Shown here: in pieces, positions 53,442 to 64,000 of the stretch
How the letters are laid out: each line of letters starts with the position of its first letter
Numbering within the stretch: the stretch's first letter is position 1
Origin: Amorphophallus konjac
Taxonomy: Eukaryota > Streptophyta > Magnoliopsida > Alismatales > Araceae
Direction: 5' to 3'
DNA length: 64,000 nt
Assembly: GCA_022559845.1 (NCBI GenBank)
Contig: CM040128.1
Coordinates: 180,836,691 to 180,900,690 of the forward strand
The notes under the pieces: model-generated
Database searches by the model: none
What the model saw: the letters and a program-made list of their open reading frames with translations, nothing else
Told to the model about the DNA's origin: nothing
Position numbers and translations under genes: made by a program

Positions 53442-55948
53442 TTGATAACTTGCAGGTGTGCCTTGGTGGGAGAAATAAAAGGGGTTGAATTAACCAAGGC
53501 ACTCAAGAATGAAAACCCCATGATTGCACCATTCAGGTCAGTTCTAAAACTCTGTATTTAAATTCTATCATCTGAATTTGTGAGTATGAAAGATGTGAAT
53601 TTCGTAGTGATTTGCTTGTTTGATTTCTGATGTTCTCTTCTTGTCTAGCTTATCAGTCTGCATTCCAGACTCAGCTACTGAATTTACTCTACATATATCT
53701 GATGCTCTTCTCTTTCAGTTATTGCACTGTGAACATAAGATGCCAGATGCACTGCACAATTTTTTTATGCATACCTTGCACTGAGTTTGAATGGGTCATC
53801 TAGTGCACATAGCCAATGCATGTGTCTAATGTCTGCATATATCATTTGCATGACTTTCAATGCATATAGGACTACTTTGCACTGCATATATCATTTGCAT
53901 AACCCTGGTATATCAAATGGTAAGCTACTAAAAGGCAGGGAAATCTGTCAGGAAGTTCTTACTATGTGTGAGATGGTCCTTGTGACCAGGTTCTCCTCCA
54001 AGTACCAAGGGTCAAGTCTTCATATAGAGCAGTGTAATGCATATTATAATAATCTGTCTGTGCTAAATTGATTTATCTTGAAAAGTTGATTGCTCTCGCA
54101 TGATGCTCTCTGAATAAAGAATGCTCTGATGTTTCAATAATCATTTTGCATAAATTGCATAAATTCAGGGGGAGTTTGTTGAGTCTTATGTGAGTCACTG
54201 CATATAGACAGGGGGAGCATTATAATATTTTTGACACTGTTTGAAATTCTCACTGTCTACATTCTTTCAAATCATCAATTGACTATGTTGAATTCATACT
54301 TTCTTGAATTTAAGAATTTGGCTGCTAATCCCCAATCTGTTGAAGGAGAGTTTCTTTTTGTCTGACTGAAATTCAATCTCTGCTATTGGCTTTAAACTTT
54401 TATTCTCTCTTGCTGATTGACTCTTCCACCAGCTTATACTCATCCTTCATATATCTCTTAGCTGGTGTGACTATATTGGTTCTATTGTTAATTTGTTGGT
54501 CAGCTAAATTTATTGATCTGGTTTGAGGAAATTAAGCTGCATGTCATGCAATTCAGTCTGAGAACCTTGTAGAAATTCCTATCATATAGGTTTAAGAATT
54601 ACCACTGAATCATACTGATATAAGATTAATGTATTCTCAGATTTGTAATTAAATGAATTGAACATATCTGAATGATAAGCTTTAATAAATTTTAACCATC
54701 TGTGTCATAAAAACCTTAGAATCACTCATCAGATATCTGAAAATTTGAAATTAGGGCTAATTTGGTTAAGATGCATAGAGTGAGTATTGTTGTTAAACAT
54801 TAACTTTGAAAAATTTGACAGGAAATAAAATCAGTGAGTAATGAAAAGACTTTGTTCACTGAGAAACTGGGTCCTCCATCAAAAAAATGGAGTGAACCCA
54901 AGTCATGAAGTGTCATAGTCACTTAAAATGAAAATTCATTGAGAACCTGACACAGCAATAGCATTCCTGTGTTGAGTAACTGGGGAGTCTGGCCTCTGAT
55001 CAAGGTGTCTCCTCATGTAAAAAGACACTTATATTGTTAACTCTGTTCTCTAAGTTGAGAGACAATGATAGTTATCACACTGAGTAACTGGGTCACTTCA
55101 CCTGAGATGTGTTGTGCCTCATGTAAAAAGGTGTTGATCAACCTAAATTGCTCAGAAAAAATTAATGTGCTTCAAATGAAAATTTTGAAAATTCTGTCAA
55201 CTCATGTTCTTAGAAAAGTGTTTAACCTCAGCACTAATCTGTGTATTTTTCAAAGGAGCTATTGAGATCATGTGTGTAAAATAAAGTTGATTGATTTTGA
55301 GTGTTTTCTGACTATTTGGTTCACCTTTATTAAAACTTGGATTCAGATATGAGTATTGAGTTTAATTTGAAAAATTTGGTATACATTATAATTAAATCAG
55401 ATTGGTTAAGTTGCCACTTCATAACCCTTTATGATAGAAGAGTCTATTCTTCTTAAGACTTATTGTAGTGGTGCAAGCATTAAAATCCCTCATGATCAGA
55501 TTCATTCATGATCAATAGAAATTGTATTGACAAATTCTCTCTTATCAGTTTTCTGACCATACAAATGTGAGATGCTACTCCCATTATTACCTTGTTCACT
55601 TGCAGCCTTCTGAACTTCAGAATCCTTATGGTGGTGGATTTCAGATTGCTACCTGAGATGTACTCCTCTCCACACTGTTGGAATCTTCCATCGTGTTTTG
55701 CAACCAGTTCTGGTTCTGTGGATTTTCCACCTGTTTCATTCTGTTTAGGGGGAGAGTAGTCAATCATGCATGTTGATAGGGGGAGAGCTGTTTTATTGTC
55801 ATAAGGGGGAACTCCATTTCAGTGAACCTTGTTTCATTCTGTGTATTCGTGTGCTGAATTTTGTCTCTCAAACTATCTCCTTTTTGCTTATGTCAAAGGG
55901 GGAGAATTGTTTAACGAGTCAGTGTGACTCATCATGTTGCCATCATCA
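53442..55948 (+). other. SIRE-like 3' internal region, no coding domain
   Basis: About 2.5 kb, AT-rich, without protease, integrase or RT. It includes short repeats (GAGTAACTGGG at 54,976 and 55,083; CCTCATGTAAAAAG at 55,012 and 55,118) and seven GGGGGA tracts. It corresponds to the long region between pol and 3' LTR of SIRE elements. Confidence 0.6.
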
Positions 55949-55960
55949 AAAAGGGGGAGA
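54167..55960 (+). repeat. Seven polypurine-tract-like AGGGGGA repeats
   Basis: AGGGGGA occurs at about 54,167, 54,210, 55,747, 55,778, 55,804, 55,897 and 55,952, the last being the true tract before the LTR. Repeated tracts of this kind are a SIRE-lineage feature. Confidence 0.75.
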
Positions 55961-55961
55961 T
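55949..55961 (+). other. Polypurine tract of SIRE-like element
   Basis: AAAAGGGGGAGAT directly before TGTTATGCCCC. Confidence 0.85.
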
Positions 55962-56229
55962 TGTTATGCCCCTTGTGCTTTGATGATAATGTGGTGTTTT
56001 AATGATAGCAACATGAATGAGTCACCATATTATTTTGCTAAGAACATCACATTGAATGATAGCAACATGAATGCATATGATTGATCTATTCTGTGGAGAA
56101 TACATGAGTGTGCTATGTCTGATCTGTTCTGTGGAGATTACATGAGTGTGCTAAGTCATGCAGTGTTCCATACTAAGTGCATAAATTGTTTTGTGCTTGA
56201 GTTAAGGTCTGTGCATTGCTTCTCTACTG

Positions 56230-58530
56230 ATATGTTCAGTCTATAGTTCAGCAAGTCTATACATTATCTAGCACACACACACATCAAGTCTATACAGCCA
56301 GATCGGTCAAGTCTGTACAGCCATCCACTTGCAGCATTTCTTCAAGTCTGTACAGCCTGTGTGCAGCCCGTCTTCAGAGCATATGCAAAGTCTATACATC
56401 GCACAGCTTGCAAGACTTCAAAGTCTGTACACTGCACAGCATGCAAGTCACCAAGTCTGTACATTGGCCTAGTGTCGCAACACTAAGTATGTACATCACA
56501 TGCAGGCAGGCATTCGAAGTCTACACATTGCTGTGTGATCGCAAGTCTATACAATGTCTGCTTTACCTATGTTAAAGTCTGGACAATATTGACTTTACCT
56601 ATGATAAAGTCTATACATTATTCAGGGTCTTATGCATCATCTCACTCGAAGTCTGTACAGAGTCTGGCAGCGTCTCATGCATTGTCTTCAACTCTGTACA
56701 GAGTCCATCGTTTCATGCATATACAGTGACTTGAATGCTAAGTCTATACATTGCACTATTTGCATACTATAGTGCATCCAACAAGTCTATACATTCGAGC
56801 GTCTCATGTTGCGTCTCACTTTCATAGCAAGTCTGTACAGCCTTCAGTTGCATAACTCAAGTCTGTACATTCGTCTGAATGCATAACGAGAAGTCCATAC
56901 ACTGTCTGGCTTGCACGCACCTGCTGACTGTGTTCATGCATTACTCTAGCAAGTCTATACATCACTTGCTTTATCTACGTTCACTGCCTTTGCACGCACA
57001 TAAAGTGTGTACACTCGTTGAAGGCTGTCCAAGCATTCATGGGTGTTATGTCCATACGACAGTTCAACAAGTCTGTACATTGGACTATGTTTGTACATCA
57101 TGACAGCAAGTCTGTACATGCATCATTCAAGATAAAGTCTGCACATTCATAGCTGGTAAGTCCATACACTTGCTGCTCGCAAGTCTACACATCGCATAGC
57201 ATGCATGCGTCCAAGTCAGTACATTGCATAATGCATGTGTTCAAGTCTATACATCGCTGCTTTGCCAAAGTCTATACATCGTGCTTTCTCAAGTCTGTAC
57301 AGCCCTTACTTTGCTCAAGTCTGTACAGCCTTTCCTTTGGCAAGTCCACACATTGTGAAAGTCCATACATTCGTTTGCCTTGCATTGCATCAAGTCTGCA
57401 CATTCATTGCTAAAGTCTGTACAGCCCTTGCTCAGGCTAAGTCTGTTCAGAGTCCTGTTGCATAAGATGGACAGTTCGTCAAGTCTATACATTTGTTGCA
57501 TGCCTGCACATCAGTCATGTCTATACATTGATCTGTGCATCACTATACTCAAGACACTAAGTCTGTACATTCCTTAGAGTCTTGTGCATGCATTGTTTAG
57601 CAAGTCTGTACATCGCTCACTTGCATATTCACGAAGTCTGCACATTGTGTGCTGCATGCTCACCAAGTCTATACGCTGGCTAGTCTGCACAAGTCTACAA
57701 GTCTATACATTGGCTGATGAATGCTCTTCAAGTCTACACATTGCAGCTTGTGGTTCATTCGTCTAAGTCTGTACAGCCCCTTGCCTTGCTCAAGTCTGTA
57801 CAGCCCTTCCTTTGGCAGGTCATACATCCTGAAGTCTATACATTGGCTTTGCTTGCACGGGTTGAAGTCTATACATTGGACTGTGTCACTTAGCATCTTG
57901 TGCATGCATTAATCAATGTCTGTACAGCCTGTGCTCAGCAACAGCAAGTCTGCACATTGCTATAGCACGCATGCAGAGTCAAGACAGTCATGAGCAAGTC
58001 TAGACATCGTCTGGTTGCATAATGCATTGTGAACATGAAGTCTGTACAATAGTCGATGGAATGTTAGTGCATTCAGTTATGTTGTGCATACTCACCTTGT
58101 GCACACTTCAGCAAGTCTATACAGCGTCTACACATCATGCATTCAGGCTTAAATGTTAAGCACAGAATGTCTATACAGCCTGTGCATCCTTTGATTCATT
58201 GTCTACACATTGCATGTTAGCATGCTCGCACACACTAAGTCCATACATTACACAAAGTCTGTACAGCCATGTACTGCTTCGCTTGGATAAGTGAAGTATG
58301 TACATGCCTCAGTGTCACATTCACTAAGTCTGTACACGCTTCAGTCTTGCATGCGTGAAGTATGTACAAGGCCATAGCACTGCATATATGAAGTCTGTAC
58401 ATGGCATTGTTCTGCATTCACCAAGTCTATACAATGGCATAGCCCTGCATATGTAGAGTCTGAACATTGCATTGCTTCGCATTCACAGAGTCTATACATT
58501 GCTTTAGCATTGCCTTCATATAGTATGTAC
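56230..58530 (+). repeat. AAGTCTRTACA motif array in U3 (3' LTR)
   Basis: Collinear with 40,620-42,910, with small differences in individual copies (for example AAGTCTGTTCAG near 57,440). About 70 copies. Confidence 0.9.
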
Positions 58531-58604
58531 AACATCTAAACCTTAAACTGATGTTTCTGTTTGACTAATCTGACAGGACTGCTGGACGAGGTTAATAAGA
58601 CTGG

Positions 58605-58678
58605 CACGTGATCCGAGGTTGGAAGGACTGACAGGATGGTGACACGTGTACTGATGCAGGCTGAGATGTTGCCACGTG
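58605..58678 (+). promoter_or_regulatory. Three G-boxes (CACGTG), 3' LTR
   Basis: CACGTG at 58,605, 58,643 and 58,673, unchanged relative to the 5' LTR. Confidence 0.7.
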
Positions 58679-58731
58679 TTCAAGCCTTTGGGCGGGAGAT
58701 GTGGAGAGCACACGCCCAATTCCTGCTGCTC

Positions 58732-58739
58732 TATATATA
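58732..58739 (+). promoter_or_regulatory. TATA box, SIRE-like 3' LTR
   Basis: TATATATA about 55 bases after the last G-box. Confidence 0.65.
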
Positions 58740-59604
58740 CGAAGCCTCTTCCATCTGAAGAAGACAGATCGTGAGACAGAGAGCTCTAGCAGAAGAGATC
58801 GACAGAGGAGTAGCAGAACCTGAAGGCCAGAGCTCGTGCAGAGTTGATTGAAAGCAGAGAAAAGAAAGAGAGTGAGATCGAGAGAATAAGAAGAGAAAGA
58901 AGTAGAGGAGAGATAGTGAGATCGAGAGAGATCTGCCTTCACTGGACCGTGGATCAAATCCAGGCCAGTTAGCTCATTCTGAGCCACATTGTGCTTCATC
59001 TTTTACAGCCTTCCGATTGCTGTTGTCTATGTTTTTGTTTTCCTTTTGAACTCATTTCTTCAAGCTGTTAGTCAGCGGTTTGCAGAGGAGGAATTCTCTG
59101 GACAGCAAGCTGTGTTGCTCAGCGGGCGAGGTGATTACCTCGGACGACCAAGCTGTATTGCCCAACGGTTGCAGAGGATTTGTTCCTCTAGTCGGCAAGC
59201 TGTAAGGCCCAGTTAAGCTGTGTATCAGCGGTTGTATGGCAAGCTGTGATGCCCAGCTGTTCAAGCTGTGAGTCAGCGGAATCCACACTCAGGTTTGAGT
59301 GTGGGGTGGGCGTAGGTCTGGAGGACCGGACTAGCTAAAAACTCTTTGTGCAGTGGTTTGATCTCTTTCTGTGTTTGGCGCTAGATGAATGCATAGGGAC
59401 GATATGGGTTGATTTTCTATATGTGTTCATTTCATTGCTGCACACACTATATGTTTGACAGTGGTATTGAGTGTCCTTTAACTTTGTTATTCCGCAATTG
59501 CTTATTAGCCTTCTGCTTGTATTAGGAAGAATTTTTAATTGGGCGAAAGTTTTTAAGGGGAGATTCATTCACCCCCCCTCTGAATCATAGCACCGAACCC
59601 AACA

Positions 59605-59609
59605 ATCCT
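59605..59609. repeat. TSD of SIRE-like element (ATCCT), right copy
   Basis: Exact match to 40,329-40,333. Confidence 0.92.
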
Positions 59610-59967
59610 CTCGACCGAGAAGGACTCGGAGTAGCCTGCTGATATCCTCCTTGGGGAATGGAAGAGACTCCAGCTCTTGCCAAGGCCGCCATTGCACGGC
59701 CGAGGTGGCAGGGGCTGGGTGGCTGGTTGTCGATGTCTGGGCGTCTGGGGGAGCTGGGATGGCAGGAGGATGGATGACATTGACTGAGAAATCACTCGAC
59801 TCCACCTCCTGGTTGGCGTCCCGCTCCCTGCGCCTTCACAGGCGCTCAAGAGACTCTCGATTATCAGTTTGAAACTCGAGCCATTCTAGGGTATGTTGAT
59901 AAGGCAGCCCATTCCCATTTGCTTGAGGAGGTTCTGGTCGCTCTGGTGCATTTCGGGCGGTGCTCAG
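59610..59967 (-). pseudogene. Tat-2 gag, N-terminal side
   Basis: Minus-strand frame SSDFSVNVIHPPAIPAPPDA and onward to ELESLPFPKEDISRLLRVLL. Assigned to Tat-2 because it directly follows the TSD of the SIRE-like insertion. No domain is diagnostic. Confidence 0.45.
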
Positions 59968-60509
59968 TGTTCGATTTTCCAGCGTCTCTCTTAGGGATTT
60001 ACTGTTCCACGTGGATTATGGGGTCCACGTGGGGCATCGGTGCGTTGGCAGCCCATCTCGTCGCATGGATTATGGGGTCCATGTGTGAAGCCCCTCATGT
60101 TCACCCATAGCACGATAATGTGGGGTTATGCAATGCCATAAGGAAATACGGTTCGCCTTTGCTACCAGCTCGAGCTTTTAGCGCAACGGTTGGGGCATGA
60201 TCCTGTAAACTGGTATGAGAGCGAGGTCACGGGTTCAAATCCCCTAGGTGCCGCTGGGGGGGAGATTGTTGGATTTTCCCGTGTCTCTCTTAGGGATTTG
60301 CTATTCCACGTGGATTATGGGGTCCATGTGGGGCATCAGTGCGTTGTCAACCCATCCCGCCGCATGGATTATGGGGTCCATGTGCGAAGCCCCTCATGTC
60401 CGCCCACAGCACGATAGTGTGGGGTTCTGCAATGCCAAAAGGAAATACGGTCCGCCTTCGCTACTAGCTCGAGCATTTAGCGCAACAGTTGGGGCATGAT
60501 CCAGTAAAT
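59968..60509 (+). mobile_element. TRIM-like element (542 bp)
   Basis: Two 243-bp direct repeats (59,968-60,210 and 60,267-60,509) begin TGTTSGATTTTCC. The 56-bp interval starts with a primer-site-like TGGTATGAGAGC (60,211-60,222) and ends with a purine tract CTGGGGGGGAGAT. There is no coding capacity. This is the layout of a terminal-repeat retrotransposon in miniature. No TSD was found, and the repeats end AAAC/AAAT rather than CA. Confidence 0.6.
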
Positions 60510-60510
60510 T

Positions 60511-60522
60511 GGTCTGATACCA
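60511..60522 (-). other. Primer-site-like sequence next to LTR fragment
   Basis: On the minus strand TGGTATCAGACC (one mismatch to the tRNA-Met site), two bases from the LTR end at 60,525. This orients that LTR on the minus strand. Confidence 0.55.
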
Positions 60523-60723
60523 ATTGATGGGTCCCACGGAGTGCAATCGGATCTAGAAGGGGGGTTGAATAGATCCTATTAATAACTTTGGCCTATTTTA
60601 ATCTTGACTCCTAAACACATAAATCACTCCTATAAGGTAAATAAATCACTTAAGCATACAATGCAACGGAATAGATAGGAATGGAACAAGTAATAACGTT
60701 AAAACCCGATGCCCAGTTCAGAC

Positions 60724-60880
60724 AGGTCGACACTCCCAGCGAGCAGGTCGACACTTCTTCAGCAGGATCCAGCTATGAAGTGAGCTGGGGTCTGCTCTTC
60801 AGGGCAGTGAGGTCAACACCTCTAACAGATCAGGACAACACAGGTTGACTCTTCACTGGAGAGAGGTCGACACTTCTTTA
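60724..60880 (-). repeat. AGGTCGACACTTC motif cluster
   Basis: Five copies (AGGTCGACACT at 60,724 and 60,745, AGGTCAACACC, AGGTTGACTC and AGGTCGACACTTC near 60,866) occur in about 155 bases. Confidence 0.7.
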
Positions 60881-61359
60881 AACACATTTGTGATCTTTGA
60901 GAGGTATAAGCCTTGGAGTGCAGGGATCATGAAGCACAACACTAGAACATAAGATGGCTTGAAACAAGCATGTGTGTGTATGCTATGTTGATCACTCAGA
61001 GTGCATATGTGTGTGAATGTAGTGGTGATCAACCTAGGTGCATGCGAGTCTAAACAAGGGAATCTCTTAGCAAGACTTTTACCTTGGCGCCTGTATGCAA
61101 GGTAGCAGCAGGCCGCCGAAGTGATGCAGTCAAAGGGCTAAGGACAATTAAAGTACAGATAAAATAGAAAGTGCTAATAAGAGTGCTTGAGTGTGCAAAT
61201 GAGATAACTAAGATTAGAAGCACACGAACCTATGAAATAGGGATAGAGGATATGAAACAAGCTCACAATGTATACAACCTACAACACAAGGATTTTAAGG
61301 TGGTTCGGTTATTATCCCACAACCTACGTCCACCCCTCATCGAACTCGGTTAGACTTTT

Positions 61360-61480
61360 CGGTTGACACACAGCTTGATCCGCTGAGCAACACAGTTTTC
61401 TTACACAACTGAGCAACATAGCTTGCTTTCTGCTGACTAACAGCTTGAACCGCCCAGAGGATCTGATCCTCTCTTCCTAT
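61360..61480 (-). repeat. AAGCTGT/GCTCAGC words shared with SIRE-like LTR
   Basis: On the minus strand: AAGCTGTTAGTCAGC, AAGCTATGTTGCTCAG, CTGTGTTGCTCAGCGG and AAGCTGTGTGTC, the same vocabulary as 43,430-43,650. Confidence 0.55.
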
Positions 61481-62062
61481 GAAATCACAAAGGGAACCCG
61501 GTCCCTAAACAGGGGATCGAAAAAGCTAGATGTATTGGTGATAGATGAATCGTAACAAATAGAAACTGAATACTGCAAGTGCAGTGGAGAGACAATAGAG
61601 ACAATGTAGACATAAGCTGAAAAAATGGATCAAGACATCAGAACTGGTGAGTGCAGCTACAAGATTGGATCCAAGGATCCTTTTCTTCAAGCACTAGTAG
61701 ATTGCAGGATTTGTCCTTTCTCTCAAGGCTGCTCTCTCCTCTTCTTCTTCTTCTTCTCTCACAGCACTGGTGATGGGGACATCCCCAGTCACTCCATCTT
61801 TTTTCGAGACTTCGGTTGCTCTCCATCGGCGCATCATCATCTCCATCACTTAATTTTGAGCAGTAGCATGTAATTTTCATTTTATTTGAGTCATAGATGT
61901 GTAATCTTTCTTTATTTGAGTCATTTAATAGGTTAATGGATCAGTTTGATAGTCATTTGGGCCCAACTAGTGGGCTAGGCCCAGGGGCGCCCCTCCCTTG
62001 GACTTGCTTGTCATTAGTGCACTTGGTCAAGGTTAGTTTGGTCATGTGGAATTATGTAAGCC

Positions 62063-62072
62063 TATAAATAGG
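62063..62072 (+). promoter_or_regulatory. TATA box of third related LTR
   Basis: TATAAATAGG, 292 bases into the LTR, as in element A. Confidence 0.65.
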
Positions 62073-62124
62073 CCCCCACTCCCCTCATATGTAACAACTT
62101 TTGATGAATCATTTGAATAGAAGA

Positions 62125-62680
62125 AACCTTCAAGTCTCTTTCTCCTCCACCAAATTTCACTCTACTCCCTCTCTCTCATTATCTCTCTCTCTCTAAGGGG
62201 TTTGCCCCATTCTCTCTCTCCTCCCCTTCCCAACCACTTTCTCTCACTTACCCTCCCCTAATAACTCTCTCCCTAGTCCGCACACCCTTCCATTAACTCA
62301 CCCCAACCCCAAGAGCTCTCCTCCAATCCACACCCCACCTCCCAACCCCCAACTACCCCTCTCTCCTTCCCCAAGCATCCCACCACCTTCCCAAGGCCGA
62401 AATAACTCCTCCCAAGTCCCAAATTCGAAATTCCCTCCCCTCTCTCATCCCCCCCACACCCTAGGTCGACCCAAGGAGATCCCCTTAGGTCTGGTCGCCC
62501 CCCTCCACCTCCTCTCCATCCCACCCCTCTCTAGTGCTCATCCACCCCTATCACCACCAGCAGCAGCTCCAGCCCCCCCCTCAACCCCATCCCTGCCACC
62601 CCAGCCTCCTTGAAGACCCCAACCACGTCCTCCCCTCTCCTATATCCATCAGCCATCATCCCCTTGCTGTGTTACCCCCC
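62125..62680 (+). repeat. Pyrimidine-rich leader of third related LTR
   Basis: About 555 bases of C/T-rich, G-poor sequence beginning with TTTCTCCTCC and CTCTCT runs. Confidence 0.7.
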
Positions 62681-63718
62681 CCCTCCTACTCCATTTGCCA
62701 TCACAAGGTTGCAGCTCCGGTAGCAGGTCACAGGCCGCAAGCATTGGTCTTAGAAGCTGCATCGTCTACGGCCCTTCCCTGATTCTTCTAGTGGCAAGGC
62801 ATATACCTCTGGAAAGGTCATCCAAAGAGCTTCCAAGGTGATGTGGTTTCATCATCGTCCGAGCACCGAGCTACCCGTGGGAGCATTTCTTCCTCGACTG
62901 CGCAGAACCACTTAGGCAGAGGACCAGAGCTGCAGATCCGGTTCGACAACGGCCTCTCCCTTGCAGATCTTGGCGCAAGACTTGTCTGAGAGCTTCCCTC
63001 TCAAGTCCTCTTTCATCCCCAAGAAGCAGAGCTAAGTTTGGACATCGGCATCAAGAGTTACAAATTTTTTACTCCGAGTGTGTCAGGTCAGTTTTTGGGA
63101 GCCAGAACTGATACATCTCTACTGTTCGGGACTTCACGATCATCTCCGACATCTTCCGACAACGCTGATGGTACCAACGAAAAGAGGACTCGAGCACGAT
63201 CGCATCGGTACCTTCCACGCCTCCAACAGAGTTCGGATAATCTCGTAGCGTCCCCGTCTTCCAGAAGTAACACCCTAAGAGTACCCAGAGCCAGCGAAGA
63301 CCACCCCTGTTCTTGGCTCTGCCCCAATCAGCGACAGTGACACGAAATTCCAAGAAAAATCTGGCGTCATTATGATCCAGCTATGAAGAATTTCCAACAG
63401 GTTTCGTCATCAAAAAAATTCTGGGTGGCTGCAGCGTTAAGAAAACCAACTGCCTGAAATGAAGCGTAGAGAGCGGTCAAAATCGGCATCGGCTACCATT
63501 CTTTGCTTCTAGCTCAATTTTCCCCCTTTTGCGTGGCCGGCTGAAGGCCCCTCCCTGTGTGGAGGTAGTTTTGGATGTATTAACAGTTAACCCCCACCCC
63601 AAGATCCCCCTCCTGTGAGAGGCGTAGTGTTGTAATCACTTAAACAGGGTCAAGCAGCATCGGCGCGGCGTACGGGTGCGTATCCACGCCTCCCCGCTCA
63701 CCCTCGTCTTTCGGCCGG

Positions 63719-63740
63719 GATCGGTGTTCTCACACCAATC
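63719..63740 (+). other. Leader hairpin and splice donor, third related LTR
   Basis: Arms GATCGGTGT and ACACCAATC around loop TCTC, one C-A mismatch, followed by AGGTGAGCTCC. Confidence 0.7.
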
Positions 63741-64000
63741 AGGTGAGCTCCAGGACACTTCCCTCGCTAGTTTATTCATGCTTATTTAGTATTGTCTTTA
63801 GCTCCGTCGGACGGTAAGTGAGTGCTTCATCCAAATTTCCCTCCAATTGAGTGGCCACCGCGGAGTGAGGTGAGAGCGACCCTACAACTCATGCCTTTGG
63901 CATGCTGACCGCCCACTAAATTGGGTATTCCAGCCCCTTAGGGGGTCAGCCATAGTGAAGCCTAGCCTCGGAATGTCAAGGTCCCACTTTGGACCCTCCC

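Larger units (their letters stand above)
40334..59604 (+). mobile_element. SIRE-like Ty1/copia element, gag only, with nested element B
   Basis: LTRs of about 3,645 bp (40,334-51,269 less the insertion) and 3,643 bp (55,962-59,604), start TGTTRTGCCCC, end CCCAACA, TSD ATCCT, initiator tRNA-Met primer site and purine tract AAAAAGGGGGAGA. The internal 4.7 kb holds a large coiled-coil and zinc-knuckle gag remnant and a 2.5-kb 3' region with repeated GGGGGAG tracts, both typical of the SIRE/Maximus lineage. Protease, integrase, RT and RNase H are all missing, so it is a large deletion derivative that must rely on other copies. Confidence 0.88.
55962..59604 (+). repeat. SIRE-like 3' LTR (3,643 bp)
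   Basis: Uninterrupted partner of the split 5' LTR, with the same motif arrays, G-boxes and TATA box. Confidence 0.93.
60525..61770 (-). repeat. Partial copia-like LTR, minus strand
   Basis: Ends ...GACCCATCA in the minus sense next to a primer site. It contains the AAGGTGGTTCGG and AGGGGGGTTGAATAGATCC phrases common in copia LTRs. It is interrupted at 61,771 by another LTR, so its start is outside the window. It shares AAGCTGT/CAGC words with the SIRE-like LTR. Confidence 0.55.
61771..64000 (+). repeat. Third A-related LTR, runs past window end
   Basis: Starts TGATGGGGACATCCCCAGTC after a possible 5-base target ACTGG. It has TATA (62,063), the pyrimidine leader (62,125-62,680), GCGTAGTG-type segments, the hairpin with donor (63,719) and the U5 part up to GGACCCTCCC. 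It is diverged from A/B and the solo LTR. Whether an internal region follows is not visible. Confidence 0.8.

Noticed and set aside
60160..60250. tRNA gene (A-box-like TAGCGCAACGGTTGG and B-box-like GGTTCAAATCC)
   Set aside because: No cloverleaf with an acceptor stem can be formed by eye; the sequence fits the repeat end, primer site and interior of the TRIM better.
1..64000. Host protein-coding gene anywhere in the window
   Set aside because: Every recognisable domain belongs to a transposable element; no other multi-exon pattern with conserved protein content was seen on either strand.

Overview
This window is nuclear DNA from a flowering plant with a large, repeat-rich genome. The evidence is Ty3/gypsy elements of the plant-only Tat lineage (two RNase H domains, antisense accessory ORFs), a SIRE-like Ty1/copia derivative, initiator-tRNA-Met primer sites and an L1-type LINE. 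I see no credible host gene, and the species cannot be told from sequence alone. Essentially all of the 64 kb is transposable elements inserted into one another. Boundaries were read by eye from LTR ends (TG...CA) and 5-bp target-site duplications (TSDs).

Layout: The outermost element is a decayed minus-strand Tat element (Tat-2). Its pol and gag lie at 32,895-40,328 and 59,610-59,967, and probably part of its 3' side at 1-555. Tat-1, a ~32 kb Ogre-sized minus-strand Tat element (561-32,889; LTRs 561-2,276 and 31,173-32,889; TSD CCGCC/CCACC), is inserted in its 3' part. From its 5' end leftward, Tat-1 carries gag-PR-RT-RH, a second RNase H and IN, then two antisense (+ strand) spliced pseudogenes: a plant mobile domain (PMD) gene and a DUF7745-like gene. 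Tat-1 is itself interrupted by a solo LTR (7,944-10,388, TSD ATTAG), a truncated LINE (12,105-14,221) and element A (16,550-24,230, TSD GATTG).

A SIRE-like copia element (40,334-59,604, TSD ATCCT) sits in the Tat-2 gag. It has ~3.64 kb LTRs and a gag remnant but no pol. Its 5' LTR is interrupted by element B (43,940-51,225, minus, TSD AGATT), a sister copy of A. To the right are a small TRIM (59,968-60,509), part of a copia-like LTR (60,525-61,770) and the start of a third LTR related to A/B and the solo LTR (61,771 to window end).

Unusual content: (1) about 70 copies of a short motif (core AAGTCTGTACATTG) fill the U3 of the SIRE-like LTR just upstream of three G-boxes and a TATA box, and the same motif in inverse orientation fills the 3' UTR of the unrelated LINE. 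(2) A different, palindromic motif (CGGTCT-N6-AGACCG) is scattered through the LTRs and non-coding parts of Tat-1. (3) The A/B/solo LTR families share a leader hairpin next to a consensus splice donor, with a compensatory base-pair change between families. (4) A and B lack protease, RT, RNase H and integrase catalytic core but keep a long ORF joining a gag-like N-terminus to an integrase C-terminal-like module through GCPGPP repeats.
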